From Mycobacterium sp. Aquia_216 (GTDB lineage: Bacteria; Actinomycetota; Actinomycetes; Mycobacteriales; Mycobacteriaceae): a stretch of 64,000 nt of DNA. Shown piece by piece: positions 46,599 to 55,497 of the stretch (position 1 is its first letter; every line of letters starts with the position of its first letter). A program made the translations under genes and the position numbers. The notes beneath the pieces are model-generated. The model made no database searches and was not told the origin of the DNA. It worked only from the letters and a program-made list of their open reading frames with translations. The stretch spans positions 1,116,001 through 1,180,000 of the forward strand of contig NZ_CP113529.1 in assembly GCF_026723865.1 (NCBI RefSeq). The letters are read 5' to 3'.

Positions 46599-47429
46599 AT
46601 GACCGCGCTATTCACCACCGCAATGACGCTGCGGGAGGTCGATCCGGGTGTCTTCGAAGGCGAACTCGACAAGCACTGGACCATCGGGCCCAAGGTGCAC
46701 GGCGGCGCGATGCTGGCGCTGTGTGCCAACGCCGCGCGCATCGCGGGCGGCGGGCAATCGGCCGGATTCGAGCCCGTCGCGGTGTCGGCGAGCTTCCTGT
46801 GGGCACCGGACCCGGGGCCCATGCGGGTAGTGACGTCGATCCGCAAGCGCGGCCGCCGAATCCGCGTCGTCGACGTCGAACTCATCCAAGGCGATCGCAC
46901 CGCCGTCCACGCCGTGGTCAACCTCGGCGAGCCGGAACACTTTCCGCCCGGCGGCGACACGGCGCCGTTGTTGTCGGCGAACCCCGTCGCGGAGCTGATG
47001 GCGCCGGAACCGCCCGACGACATCGAACCGATCGGACCCGGTCACCCACTGGCCGGTCTGGTGCACCTGGGCGAGGGCTGCGATGTTCGGCCCCTGCTGT
47101 CCACCTTTGCGCCCAGCACCGCCGGCCGCCCCCCGGTACTGCAGATGTGGGCCCGGCCGCGTGACGTCGCGCCTGACGCCCTCTTTGCGCTGATGTGCGG
47201 GGATCTATCGGCGCCGGTGACGTTCGCCGTGGAGCGCACCGGCTGGGCGCCGACGATCCAGCTCACCGCCTTCCTTAGGGCGCTGCCCGCCGATGGCTGG
47301 TTGCGTGTGATCTGCACCTGCCTGGAGATCGGGCACGACTGGTTCGACGAGGATCACGTCGTCGTCGACAGCCTGGGCCGGCTCGTTGTCCAGTCACGCC
47401 AATTGGCGCTGGTGCCCGCGCCCCGGTAA
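46599..47429 (+). CDS. Acyl-CoA thioesterase family protein (Rv0499-like)
   Basis: A 276-residue double hot-dog protein. The first domain begins VFEGELDKHWTIGPKVHGGAMLALCANAA, typical of TesB-like thioesterases, and the second includes FAVERTGWAPTIQLTAFLRALP. It likely hydrolyses acyl-CoA. ATG 46599 follows the ribosome site AGGAG at 46591-46595. Confidence 0.87.
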   Translation: MTALFTTAMTLREVDPGVFEGELDKHWTIGPKVHGGAMLALCANAARIAGGGQSAGFEPVAVSASFLWAPDPGPMRVVTSIRKRGRRIRVVDVELIQGDRTAVHAVVNLGEPEHFPPGGDTAPLLSANPVAELMAPEPPDDIEPIGPGHPLAGLVHLGEGCDVRPLLSTFAPSTAGRPPVLQMWARPRDVAPDALFALMCGDLSAPVTFAVERTGWAPTIQLTAFLRALPADGWLRVICTCLEIGHDWFDEDHVVVDSLGRLVVQSRQLALVPAPR

Positions 47430-47453
47430 CCGGGAGAAGCCGGGCCGTCTGCG

Positions 47454-48344
47454 ATGCTTTCTCCCATGGCGAGAATCGCGATCATCGGTGGTGGCAGCAT
47501 CGGCGAGGCCTTGCTGTCGGGTCTGCTCCGGGCGGGGCGGCAGGTCAAGGACCTGGTGGTGGCCGAACGTGTGCCCGAACGCGCCAAGTACCTAGCTGAC
47601 AGCTATTCGGTGTTGGTGACGTCGTCGTTGGCCGATGCCGTGGACAACGCGACATTTGTCGTCGTCGCGGTGAAGCCCGCCGACGTCGAGTCGGTGCTGG
47701 GGGAGTTGGCCCGTGCCGCGTCGGCGGCCGAGGGTGACAGCGCCGAACAGGTTTTCGTCACCGTCGCGGCGGGGATCACGCTCACCTACTTCGAGTCGAA
47801 GCTGCCGGCCGGGACGCCGGTGGTCCGGGCGATGCCGAATGCTGCGGCAGTGGTGGGTGCGGGGGTGACGGCCCTGGCCAAGGGGCGTTTCGTCGCCGCG
47901 CCACAGCTCGAGGAGGTGATGGCGCTGTTCGATGCGGTCGGCGGCGTGCTGACCGTGCCCGAGTCCCAAATGGACGCGGTGACCGCGCTGTCGGGCTCGG
48001 GGCCCGCATATTTCTTTCTGATGGTCGAGGCGCTGGTGGACGCCGGCGTCGCGGCGGGCCTGAGCCGAGGCGTGGCGACGGACCTCACGGCACAGACGAT
48101 GGCCGGATCAGCGGCGCTGCTGCTGGAACGGCTGGATCAAGAGCAGCGACCGGCGGACAGCGAGGCGCTGGGTAAGCAGGCGGATGCCACTGCGACGCAG
48201 CTGCGGGCCACGGTGACTTCGCCTGGCGGTACCACCGCCGCTGCGCTGCGCGAACTCGAACGTGGAGGCTTGCGGACAGCCGTCGACGCGGCAGTTCAGG
48301 CCGCTAAAAGGCGCTCTGAGCAGCTAAGAATTACATCCGAATAA
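47454..48344 (+). CDS. proC: Pyrroline-5-carboxylate reductase
   Basis: A 296-residue NADPH enzyme for the last step of proline synthesis. The Rossmann motif ARIAIIGGGSIGEALLSGLL, VVVAVKPADVESVL, VRAMPNAAAVVGAGVTAL and the C-terminal signature SGSGPAYFFLMVEALVDAGV with TSPGGTTAAALRELE are all present. ATG 47454 (MLSPMARIAI) matches H37Rv; ATG 47466 is possible. The sequence after the stop is strikingly AT-rich. Confidence 0.96.
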   Translation: MLSPMARIAIIGGGSIGEALLSGLLRAGRQVKDLVVAERVPERAKYLADSYSVLVTSSLADAVDNATFVVVAVKPADVESVLGELARAASAAEGDSAEQVFVTVAAGITLTYFESKLPAGTPVVRAMPNAAAVVGAGVTALAKGRFVAAPQLEEVMALFDAVGGVLTVPESQMDAVTALSGSGPAYFFLMVEALVDAGVAAGLSRGVATDLTAQTMAGSAALLLERLDQEQRPADSEALGKQADATATQLRATVTSPGGTTAAALRELERGGLRTAVDAAVQAAKRRSEQLRITSE

Positions 48345-48484
48345 TTTAAAGATTTCAAAATGATTGACCCCCACCAGTACCAGTAACCCCACTAGTCCCG
48401 CTATTCTCCTTTGTGTATGCACGTGTGGGTGCCGGCGGAGGGGAAGCCGCTGGCGTTGCGCGGGCCTGACACGATTGGGTTGCG

Positions 48485-48739
48485 ATGACGTCTACGAACG
48501 GTCCATCGGCGCGGGATTCCGCCGGAAAGCGGGAAACCGCTTCTGTCGATAGCCAGCAGGGCAGGACACAATTTCTGACCGTCGCCGAGGTGGCGGCCCT
48601 GATGCGGGTCTCCAAGATGACGGTTTACCGCTTGGTGCACAACGGAGAGCTGCCGGCGGTTCGAGTTGGCCGGTCCTTCCGGGTGCACGCCAAGGCGGTG
48701 CACGACATGCTGGAGACGTCCTACTTCGACGCTGGCTGA
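48485..48739 (+). CDS. Excisionase-type helix-turn-helix DNA-binding protein (Rv0500A-like)
   Basis: An 84-residue protein. The MerR/excisionase-like winged helix covers residues ~30-80: FLTVAEVAALMRVSKMTVYR, then LVHNGELPAVRVGRSFRVHA. Such small proteins bind DNA and in actinobacteria can act in development or chromosome control. It is well conserved before bS22 and galE2. ATG 48485. No phage genes lie nearby, so it is not a prophage excisionase. Confidence 0.9.
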   Translation: MTSTNGPSARDSAGKRETASVDSQQGRTQFLTVAEVAALMRVSKMTVYRLVHNGELPAVRVGRSFRVHAKAVHDMLETSYFDAG

Positions 48740-48916
48740 ACCGAAGCCTCCTCGCGCAGACGACGGCGGACGGATCGGGACTGGCGCATGGCCGCGTGAG
48801 CGGTCATGCGACTGCCGGTTTGGTGTTCGGTGCGGGCCGCCGGGTAAAGTGACCCCGAAGTATTCGAGTCCTTTAGCAGTCCTCAAGAAGCGGTCATAGG
48901 TTAGATAGCGGAGTTC

Positions 48917-49018
48917 ATGGGTTCAGTCATCAAGAAGCGGCGCAAGCGTATGTCGAAGAAAAAGCACCGCAAGCTGCTGCGCCGTACGCGGGTGCAGCGC
49001 AGAAAACTTGGCAAGTAA
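48917..49018 (+). CDS. 30S ribosomal protein bS22
   Basis: A 33-residue, very basic protein: [20 protein letters not shown] followed by [13 protein letters not shown]. It is the AURKAIP1/COX24-type (mS38-like) peptide seen as bS22 in mycobacterial ribosome structures, and equals Rv0500B in place and sequence. It is too short for most gene callers. A TAGATA about 9 bases upstream may be its -10 element, so the mRNA leader would be very short. Confidence 0.92.
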
Positions 49019-49089
49019 GTCCCGCCAGGCCGCACTCCCGAACTCGCCGACCGTCGCGCGGCCATAGCGCCGCGGCTCATCTCGGCCGT

Positions 49090-49095
49090 TAGGCT
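49090..49095 (+). promoter_or_regulatory. -10 element, probable leaderless start of galE2
   Basis: TAGGCT ends 6 bases before GTG 49102; no ribosome site is present. Confidence 0.45.
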
Positions 49096-49101
49096 GTTTG
49101 G

Positions 49102-50229
49102 GTGGATTCGTCGAGCGGGGGCGGCGCCGGAACCGGCGACAACGCGGATAACACCACGCACTACCCCAAGGTAGTGCTGGTTACTGGTGCGTGCCGGTTT
49201 CTCGGCGGCTACCTGACTGCCCGACTGGCGCAGAACCCGCTGATTCAAGGGGTCATCGCGGTGGATGCGATCGCCCCCAGCAAGGACATGCTGCGTCGGA
49301 TGGGACGGGCCGAGTTCGTACGCGCCGACATCCGTAATCCCTTCATAGCCAAGGTGATTCGCAACGGCGACGTCGACACGGTGGTGCATGCCTCGGCGGC
49401 GTCGTATGCGCCGCGCTCCGGCGGCACGGCGGCGCTGAAGGAACTGAACGTGATGGGCGCGATGCAGCTTTTCGCGGCCTGCCAGAAAGCGCCCTCGGTC
49501 CGACGCGTCGTGCTGAAATCGACCTCGGAGGTGTACGGGTCGAGCCCACGCGACCCGGTGATGTTCACCGAGGACAGCAGTAGCCGTCGTCCGCTGCGCG
49601 GTGGTTTCGCCAAGGACAGCCTCGATATCGAGGGATACGTGCGCGGACTGGGCCGGCGGCGGCCCGACATCGCGGTGACGATTCTACGGCTGGCCAACAT
49701 GATTGGACCGGCGATGGACACCACGCTGTCGCGATATCTGGCCGGGCCGTTGGTCCCGACGATGTTCGGCCGCGACGCGCGATTGCAGTTGCTGCACGAG
49801 CAAGATGCGTTGGGTGCGCTGGAGCGCGCGGCGATGGCCGGCAAGGCCGGCACCTTCAACATCGGCGCCGACGGCATCGTGATGCTGTCGCAGGCGATCC
49901 GGCGGGCGGGCCGGATTCCGTTGCCGGTACCGGGTTTCGGGCTGTGGGCGCTCGATTCGCTGAGACGGGCTAACCGTTATACCGAGATCAATCGTGAGCA
50001 ATTTAATTACTTAAGTTATGGCCGAGTTATGGATACTACGAGGATGCACTCCGAGCTCGGCTACCAGCCGAAATGGACGACGGCGGAGGCGTTTGACGAC
50101 TACGTTCGTGGTCGTGGCCTGACTCCCATAATCGACCCACATCGGGTACGCTCCATGGAAGGTCGCGCCATAGCCTTAGCGCAGCGCTGGGGTAGCCGAA
50201 ATCCAATTCCATGGGGTGGGGTCAGGTAG
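49102..50229 (+). CDS. galE2: NAD-dependent epimerase/dehydratase
   Basis: A 375-residue extended-SDR protein, orthologue of Rv0501. The cofactor loop is degenerate, VTGACRFLGGYLTARLAQNP; the catalytic region STSEVYGSSPRDP lacks a clear Tyr-x-x-x-Lys. The sugar-nucleotide epimerase role is therefore uncertain despite the name. The GTG start at 49102 leaves a 20-residue Gly-rich N-terminus. Its end lies just before the acyltransferase gene. Confidence 0.9.
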   Translation: MDSSSGGGAGTGDNADNTTHYPKVVLVTGACRFLGGYLTARLAQNPLIQGVIAVDAIAPSKDMLRRMGRAEFVRADIRNPFIAKVIRNGDVDTVVHASAASYAPRSGGTAALKELNVMGAMQLFAACQKAPSVRRVVLKSTSEVYGSSPRDPVMFTEDSSSRRPLRGGFAKDSLDIEGYVRGLGRRRPDIAVTILRLANMIGPAMDTTLSRYLAGPLVPTMFGRDARLQLLHEQDALGALERAAMAGKAGTFNIGADGIVMLSQAIRRAGRIPLPVPGFGLWALDSLRRANRYTEINREQFNYLSYGRVMDTTRMHSELGYQPKWTTAEAFDDYVRGRGLTPIIDPHRVRSMEGRAIALAQRWGSRNPIPWGGVR

Positions 50230-50234
50230 AGATC

Positions 50235-51290
50235 GTGGCGGGTGACACCAGAGCGAATGTTATTCCACTGCATAGCAATAGGGGTCGGGTAGCAGCTCGC
50301 AGGAGAGCCGAAGCGTCGCGTCAACATCCTTCCTTGCTCTCCGATCCGCACGGCCCTGCGTCGGCCGAACAGCTCGCCGCGGTGGTCCGTGAAATCGACG
50401 AGCACCGTCGCGGCCCGGGCGGAGCGTCGTCCACCGAAGCGCCGCTCAACGAGTTTGCTCAACAGGTCGCCGCGGTCGCCGGATTTTTCCGGCAGCGACT
50501 GACGGGCGACTACACCGTCGACGAGTTCGGATTCGATCCGCATTTCAACAACGCCATCGTTCGGCCTTTGCTGAGATTCTTTTTCAAGTCGTGGTTCCGG
50601 GTCGAGGTCAGCGGCATCGAGAACCTGCCGAGCGAAGGCGCCGCGCTGTTGGTGGCCAATCACGCCGGTGTGTTGCCGTTCGACGGACTGATGCTGTCGG
50701 TGGCGGTGCACGACGAGCATCCGGCGCAGCGGGACATGCGACTGCTGGCTGCCGACATGGTGTTCGACCTACCGCTGATCGGCGAAGCCGCTCGCAAGGC
50801 CGGCCACACCATGGCCTGCACGACGGACGCGCACCGGCTGCTGGCCGCGGGCGAGCTCACCGCCGTGTTCCCAGAGGGCTACAAGGGGCTGGGCAAGCGC
50901 TTCGAGGACCGCTATCGACTGCAGAGGTTCGGTCGCGGTGGTTTCGTGACGGCCGCGCTGCGCACCAAAGCGCCGATCATCCCGTGCTCGATCATCGGGT
51001 CCGAAGAGATCTACCCGATGCTCGCCGACGTGAAGCTCCTGGCGCGGCTGTTCGGCCTGCCCTACTTCCCGGTCACCCCGCTGTTCCCGCTGGCCGGACC
51101 GGCGGGCCTGGTGCCGCTGCCGTCCAAGTGGCGCATCGCATTCGGTGAGCCGATCTACACCAACGACTACGCCGCCTCCGACGCCGAGGACCCGATGGTC
51201 ACCTTCGAGTTGACCGATCAGGTGCGGGAGACGATCCAGCAGACGCTGTACCGGCTGCTGGCCGGGCGTCGCAACATCTTCCTGGGCTGA
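50235..51290 (+). CDS. Lysophospholipid acyltransferase family protein (Rv0502-like)
   Basis: About 351 residues. PlsC-type acyltransferase: the catalytic region is LLVANHAGVLPFDGLML (His and Asp) and the second motif is VFPEGYKGLGKRFEDRY. A helical N-terminal part precedes it. It probably acylates glycerolipids at the membrane. GTG 50235 has AGGTAGAG eight bases upstream; ATG 50211 would overlap galE2 by 19 bases. It follows galE2 closely. Confidence 0.87.
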   Translation: MAGDTRANVIPLHSNRGRVAARRRAEASRQHPSLLSDPHGPASAEQLAAVVREIDEHRRGPGGASSTEAPLNEFAQQVAAVAGFFRQRLTGDYTVDEFGFDPHFNNAIVRPLLRFFFKSWFRVEVSGIENLPSEGAALLVANHAGVLPFDGLMLSVAVHDEHPAQRDMRLLAADMVFDLPLIGEAARKAGHTMACTTDAHRLLAAGELTAVFPEGYKGLGKRFEDRYRLQRFGRGGFVTAALRTKAPIIPCSIIGSEEIYPMLADVKLLARLFGLPYFPVTPLFPLAGPAGLVPLPSKWRIAFGEPIYTNDYAASDAEDPMVTFELTDQVRETIQQTLYRLLAGRRNIFLG

Positions 51291-51310
51291 CGCTCTCTGC
51301 TGCGTCCAAC

Positions 51311-51353
51311 GTCGAGTTGTCGGGCGATTTTATTTCTGGCCCAACAACTCGAC
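51311..51353. repeat. Inverted repeat in the gap between the acyltransferase gene and the cmaA2-like gene
   Basis: GTCGAGTTGT (51311-51320) pairs with ACAACTCGAC (51344-51353) over a 23-base loop. Its layout is like the element at 35697-35750 (10-base arms, loop with GCGATTTT). It may act as a terminator for the rightward gene. Confidence 0.45.
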
Positions 51354-51378
51354 TTTCGCGGTGCCCCCTGGAAAAGCA

Positions 51379-51409
51379 AGTGCCCCGGCGCCAGCGGCAC
51401 CGGGGCACT
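51379..51409 (-). terminator. Terminator of the cmaA2-like gene
   Basis: A perfect 10-bp stem AGTGCCCCGG (51379-51388) and CCGGGGCACT (51400-51409). On the minus strand it is followed by TTGCTTTTCC, a tail like that of the terminator at 5330. It lies 13 bases past the stop. Confidence 0.7.
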
Positions 51410-51422
51410 CTGCGTGCAAGCG

Positions 51423-52346
51423 TTACTTGACCAAGGTGAACTGGCACACGTTCGTGTAGCCGTCGCGGAACAGGTCCGAGCAGCCCCGCAGGTATTTCAA
51501 GTAGATGTCGTAGGTCTCCTGCCCCTTCAGGGCGATCGCCTCGTCCTTGTGCGCCTCGAGGGCATCGCCCCAGGCGGTCAGTGTCGGGACGTAGTTCTTA
51601 CCGATCTTGTGGTGGCGCTCGATCTTGAAACCCGCGTCCGTCGAGTACTTGTCGACCAGGTCGATCTGGGGCAACTTCCCGCCCGGGTAGATCTCCTTCA
51701 AGATGAAACTGATGAACCGCAGCAGGGTCATGTTCACCTTCAAGCCCATCGCGTTGCCCTCTTCGCGGCTAGGGACCACGATGGTGTGCAGCAGCATGCG
51801 GCCGTCGTCGGGCAGCAAGTCGTAGTACTTCTTGAAGAAGGTGGCGTAGCGCTCGTACCCGGCGTCACCTGCGCCGTCGGCAAAGTGCTCAAACGCACCG
51901 AGCGACACGATCCGGTCGACCGGCTCGTCGAATTCTTCCCAGCCCTGAATCCGCACCTCTTTACGGCGGGGGCTGTCCATCTTTTCGAACTCGGCCACAC
52001 AGTGGGCGTACTGGTTCTCGCTCAGCGTCAAGCCGATGACGTCGACGTCGTACTCGGCCACCGCGTGCCGCATCGTCGAACCCCAGCCGCTGCCGATATC
52101 GAGTAGCTTCATGCCGGGCTCGAGGTTGAGCTTGTCCAGGGCGAGCTTGCGCTTGGCGTACTGCGCTTCTTCGAGCGTCTTGGTCAGATGCTGCGGGTCC
52201 GGATTCTCGTCAAAGTAGCCGCAGCTGTAGGTCATCGAAGGATCAAGCCAGAGCTTGAAGAACTCGTTCGATTTGTCGTAGTGGGATCGGACTGCTTCGA
52301 CTGGTGGCTTTAACTGGGTGCCACCCGTTTCCCCCTGTGACGTCAT
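51423..52346 (-). CDS. cmaA2: Mycolic acid cyclopropane synthase, divergent CmaA2
   Basis: A 307-residue SAM-dependent methyltransferase at the cmaA2 (Rv0503c) locus. CmaA2 forms trans-cyclopropanes on oxygenated mycolates. The N-terminus [20 protein letters not shown] and the end [14 protein letters not shown] match CmaA2. Two changes stand out: motif I reads [10 protein letters not shown] (Ser for the usual Cys), and the lid [13 protein letters not shown] is replaced by [19 protein letters not shown], an insertion near residues 46-56. The product may differ from classical CmaA2. Start ATG 52346; it lies 10 bases after the HadA-like gene. Confidence 0.85.
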   Translation of the reverse strand: MTSQGETGGTQLKPPVEAVRSHYDKSNEFFKLWLDPSMTYSCGYFDENPDPQHLTKTLEEAQYAKRKLALDKLNLEPGMKLLDIGSGWGSTMRHAVAEYDVDVIGLTLSENQYAHCVAEFEKMDSPRRKEVRIQGWEEFDEPVDRIVSLGAFEHFADGAGDAGYERYATFFKKYYDLLPDDGRMLLHTIVVPSREEGNAMGLKVNMTLLRFISFILKEIYPGGKLPQIDLVDKYSTDAGFKIERHHKIGKNYVPTLTAWGDALEAHKDEAIALKGQETYDIYLKYLRGCSDLFRDGYTNVCQFTLVK

Positions 52347-52356
52347 TAAACGGACC

Positions 52357-52869
52357 CTACTTTCCGGCAGATATTGATGCAATTGCGGCGACGGTTTCTT
52401 CAGCGCCGGCTTCTTGATTCGCCGCCTCCCCCAGCATCGTGACGACACTGGTGACGAGCGGTTGTCCTTCGGCATCGGTGACTTCGCTGCGGATCTCCGC
52501 GATGACGGTGCCGTGGGACTCGATCACCGAGTCTAGATAGGTGTCGAAGTGCAACTTATCGTGGGCCAGGATGGGGCGGTGGAACCGGAACTTTTGGTCC
52601 CGGTGCAGCACTCTGGCGATGTTGATCGGAATGCTGAACTTGGTGAAGATGTCCAGCTGCACGCGCCGTCCCGCGATCGCCAGGAAGGTCAGCGGAGCCA
52701 CCAGGGCGGAATACCCTGCCTCGGCGGCGTCAACCTCGTTGAAGTGAGTCGGGTGATCGTCTTGCACCGAGGTCGCGAACTCGCGGATCTTCTCGCGCCC
52801 GACCTCGAAGTAATCCGGTGCCCGGTAATGGCTGCCGATGAGACCCTCGGTCCCCTCTGGAATTGTCAT
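52357..52869 (-). CDS. HadA-like (3R)-hydroxyacyl dehydratase subunit (Rv0504c-like)
   Basis: A 170-residue MaoC-type hot-dog protein of the UPF0336/FAS1 dehydratase N-terminal group: [53 protein letters not shown]. HadA-type subunits lack the catalytic Asp/His and bind the acyl chain with a HadB partner; none is encoded here. It is upstream of cmaA2 in one operon, so it may serve mycolate/fatty-acid elongation. Confidence 0.87.
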   Translation of the reverse strand: MTIPEGTEGLIGSHYRAPDYFEVGREKIREFATSVQDDHPTHFNEVDAAEAGYSALVAPLTFLAIAGRRVQLDIFTKFSIPINIARVLHRDQKFRFHRPILAHDKLHFDTYLDSVIESHGTVIAEIRSEVTDAEGQPLVTSVVTMLGEAANQEAGAEETVAAIASISAGK

Positions 52870-52914
52870 GCCTTACCAGCTCCCCATTCGAATCGTTGCT
52901 AGCGGCGCAGCCTA

Positions 52915-53832
52915 TCAGCGGGATTGGCGTCGGGACGCCAACGCCGCCAGCGCACCGCCCGCCGCGCCGAGTGCCAGCGCCGACGGCACCCCGATCCGGG
53001 CCGCCTTTCGTGCGGTCCGAAAATCGCGGATTTCCCATCCCCGTTCGCGGGCCAGGCTGCGTAGACGCGCATCGGGGTTGATGGCCACGGCCGTGCCTAC
53101 CAGCGACAGCATCGGCACGTCGTTGTAGCTGTCGGAATAGGCAGTACACCGTTTGAGGTTGAGGCCCTCGCGGATCGCCAGGGACCGCACGGCGTGCGCC
53201 TTGCCGGGGCCGTGCAGGATGTCGCCGACCAACCGGCCGGTGAATACGCCGTCGACCGACTCCGCGACGGTCCCGAGCGCACCGGTCAGGCCGAGCCGGC
53301 GCGCGATGGTCGCGGCGAGCTCATACGGCGTTGCCGTGATCAGCCACACCTGCTGGCCGGCGTCGAGGTGCATCTGGGTGAGCTCGCGAGTCCCGGTCCA
53401 GATCTTGTCGGCGATGATCTCGTCGTAGACGTCCTCGCCGAGAGCGACCAGCTCGTCGACCGAGCGGCCCTCGATGAAGGTAAGCGCCTTGCGCCGGCCG
53501 GCGGCGACGTCGTTGCTGTTCTCCTTGCCGAGCAGCTGAAACTTGGCCTGCGCGTAGATGAATCCGACAACATCGCGATAAGTGAAGTATTTGCGCGCGG
53601 CCAGTCCGCGTCCGAAATGCACCGCGGAGGAGCCTTGCACCAGCGTGTTGTCCACGTCGAAGAACGCGGCGGCGGTCAGGTCGATCGGCGGCTGCGGGCC
53701 GCCCGCGGCGGCGGTCGTCTCCTGCAGGCCCTCGAGGGCACGAGCGGCACTGGCGTTGGCGGCGATGGATTCCAGGTCAACTCGAACGTCGGGATCTGTG
53801 CTGTCCGACTCACCCGACTCAGAGGAAGTCAT
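52915..53832 (-). CDS. serB1: HAD-family phosphatase, SerB type
   Basis: A 305-residue HAD phosphatase, orthologue of Rv0505c. Motif I is [18 protein letters not shown], motif [13 protein letters not shown], and the last motif [17 protein letters not shown]-terminal hydrophobic stretch ([19 protein letters not shown]) could be a membrane anchor. Real substrates may be phosphoserine or a phospholipid. ATG 53832 is preceded by the strong ribosome site TAGGAGGTG, which settles the start. Confidence 0.9.
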   Translation of the reverse strand: MTSSESGESDSTDPDVRVDLESIAANASAARALEGLQETTAAAGGPQPPIDLTAAAFFDVDNTLVQGSSAVHFGRGLAARKYFTYRDVVGFIYAQAKFQLLGKENSNDVAAGRRKALTFIEGRSVDELVALGEDVYDEIIADKIWTGTRELTQMHLDAGQQVWLITATPYELAATIARRLGLTGALGTVAESVDGVFTGRLVGDILHGPGKAHAVRSLAIREGLNLKRCTAYSDSYNDVPMLSLVGTAVAINPDARLRSLARERGWEIRDFRTARKAARIGVPSALALGAAGGALAALASRRQSR

Positions 53833-53994
53833 CGTCACACCTCCTAGATCACCGTGCCGCCTGGTGGCCGGTGCTGCGGCCGCTATCAACCCTATCGGGC
53901 AGTTGTGATGGTCGGTTTTACGCCTCTGGCATCAGTCGGTGTCACGACGGCCGACGGTGTGTGGGCAGTCATGCCATAGATCCGACGGCAAGCT

Positions 53995-54846
53995 TTAGGG
54001 ACTCGTAGGCGGGCACGACGTGTGATCTTGGAGTTCTTCGCTGCTTCCAGTGTCTCCCGTTGCCGCATCGGCGTGGTCTGCGAGAAGCACAAATTCAGGA
54101 CGCTTATCGAAGAAGGTGCCCACCACCGCCAGAGTCTGCGAACCCATATCGGCCCGAGCGCCGGCTAGGCCATCGGCTAGCACTTTAAACGGGTTGACGA
54201 GGTCGAGGTTCTCGCTCACAACCCTGACCGCACTGTAAGTATGGCCGGCCAGAGGCATGGGAAGGGGCGCCCACACTGAGCTAATGTCGGCGGCGCGATC
54301 AATCAGTATCTGCCGCACGTCCGCCCGGACGCAGTCGATGTGAATGTGCAACTGGTTTTGTGTACGGCCCTGCACGGAATTGATTGCCAGACTTATCCAG
54401 TCGCGTGGAAGCGACCGCCCGACTGTGCGTTCCACCCACGATCGAGCCTGCCATGCATCCGCGAAATAGTTTGGAGTGCCAGGTCGCAGGAGTTGAGGGC
54501 TCTCGATGCCTGTTATGCGAGTGTCCGCGATCGCCAGAAACTGCGTTGCGCCATCGCTGTCTTTCAATACGCTGTAGCCGCTATTCAATTCAACTTCGAC
54601 GCAGGGCGTTGGGTCATGATGGTCGCGCTCGTCGGTGACACATTGGTTGACCATTGCCCATAACACATTCGGGTCAGCATCAGAGTTCGCGCCGTCCGAT
54701 GCCAAGGGCACGGTCAGTATCAAAACGGCGAGGGCCCACAAGACCCGTCGCGTGGTGCGGAGTTTGTTTGTTCGACTGCGATCGGCACCCGACCGCCGTA
54801 CATCATTGGGCGCCAATGGATTAGTTCTTGCGAGGCAATGATTCAT
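53995..54846 (-). CDS. CDP-diacylglycerol pyrophosphatase (Cdh family)
   Basis: About 283 residues. It cleaves CDP-diacylglycerol to CMP and phosphatidate. After a basic N-terminus comes a signal/anchor helix VLWALAVLILTVPLA (about residues 35-50), then the family core: CVTDERDHHDPTPCVEVELN, YFADAWQARSW, LPRDWISLAINSVQGRTQNQ, the HIT-like catalytic motif LHIHIDC, and the LQDHTSC end. It resembles Rv2289 but sits here in place of mmpS2/mmpL2. ATG 54846 is chosen; a TTG at 54873 is possible. A 20-bp palindrome lies upstream. Confidence 0.88.
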   Translation of the reverse strand: MNHCLARTNPLAPNDVRRSGADRSRTNKLRTTRRVLWALAVLILTVPLASDGANSDADPNVLWAMVNQCVTDERDHHDPTPCVEVELNSGYSVLKDSDGATQFLAIADTRITGIESPQLLRPGTPNYFADAWQARSWVERTVGRSLPRDWISLAINSVQGRTQNQLHIHIDCVRADVRQILIDRAADISSVWAPLPMPLAGHTYSAVRVVSENLDLVNPFKVLADGLAGARADMGSQTLAVVGTFFDKRPEFVLLADHADAATGDTGSSEELQDHTSCPPTSP

Positions 54847-54891
54847 GCGGTGATCCCGTCCGGTTCCTGACAACGCCTGACGTCAGCTAGC

Positions 54892-54911
54892 GAGATCGAT
54901 TGATCGATCTC
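54892..54911. promoter_or_regulatory. 20-bp inverted repeat upstream of the CDP-diacylglycerol pyrophosphatase gene
   Basis: GAGATCGAT-TG-ATCGATCTC, perfect 9+2+9, 46-65 bases before the ATG. It is a likely operator for a dimeric regulator, which is not encoded nearby. Confidence 0.55.
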
Positions 54912-55206
54912 ACAGCGTCGGATAAGGCGACAGACTGTCCGAATGTTCGGTTTCGACATGAAACATCTTCTTGGGAAGGATTATTCGGGTAAGCATCAAG
55001 CGGAATCGGCCGTCGAGGCCCTCCGGTGGCGCTGAAATCGCAAGTAAGGCGGGGCCCCTGACGGCGCCTCCCCCGCCGCTAAAGGCCCTGACGTCGAGTC
55101 GGCCACCGGGAGTTATGCGCCGCGTCCGGAAACCAATACCGAGTCTACAAAACCTATTTCGGTCTAGACCATGACCTCGGCGAGCTGGACGCCGGGCGCC
55201 GCTAGC
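54912..55206. other. Spacer, no gene seen
   Basis: 295 bases between the palindrome and the WXG100 pair. Nothing recognisable on either strand. No trace of a cpnT-like toxin gene follows the esxE-like gene. Confidence 0.5.
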
Positions 55207-55497
55207 TCACGACCACATCGCTAAATTCATTGACATGGCGCCCACGTAGCTGCCGTGCGCCGTCGCGCCGGCCGCCTGTAACCGCGCCAATGCGGCGCGC
55301 ATCATCGCCTCGCCGCGAGCCCAGCGTTCATGGGCTTCAGCGTGTGCTGCCGCCGCTTCACCCGACCACGTCGCGTGCAGATTGCTTACCAGCGAATCGA
55401 TTTCGGTGAGCATGCTTTCGGCAGTGCGTTGAAACTCGGCCATCCGCAGCACCGCATCGGCCAACGCCTTGGGATCCACCCGAAACGCGTCAGCCAT
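55207..55497 (-). CDS. WXG100 protein, EsxE-like
   Basis: A 96-residue helical-hairpin WXG100 protein: RVDPKALADAVLRMAEFQRT, HATWSGEAAAAHAEAHERWA with the W-S-G turn, and the end AHGSYVGAMSMNLAMWS. It closely matches EsxE (Rv3904c) from the esxE-esxF-cpnT locus. The partner gene upstream overlaps it by 8 bases. The secretion signal YxxxD/E is not obvious. No cpnT gene is next to it, so its client is unknown. Confidence 0.87.
   Translation of the reverse strand: MADAFRVDPKALADAVLRMAEFQRTAESMLTEIDSLVSNLHATWSGEAAAAHAEAHERWARGEAMMRAALARLQAAGATAHGSYVGAMSMNLAMWS

Noticed and set aside
48485..48739. Phage excisionase / prophage edge
   Set aside because: No integrase, attachment repeat or phage gene nearby; the gene is in conserved mycobacterial context.
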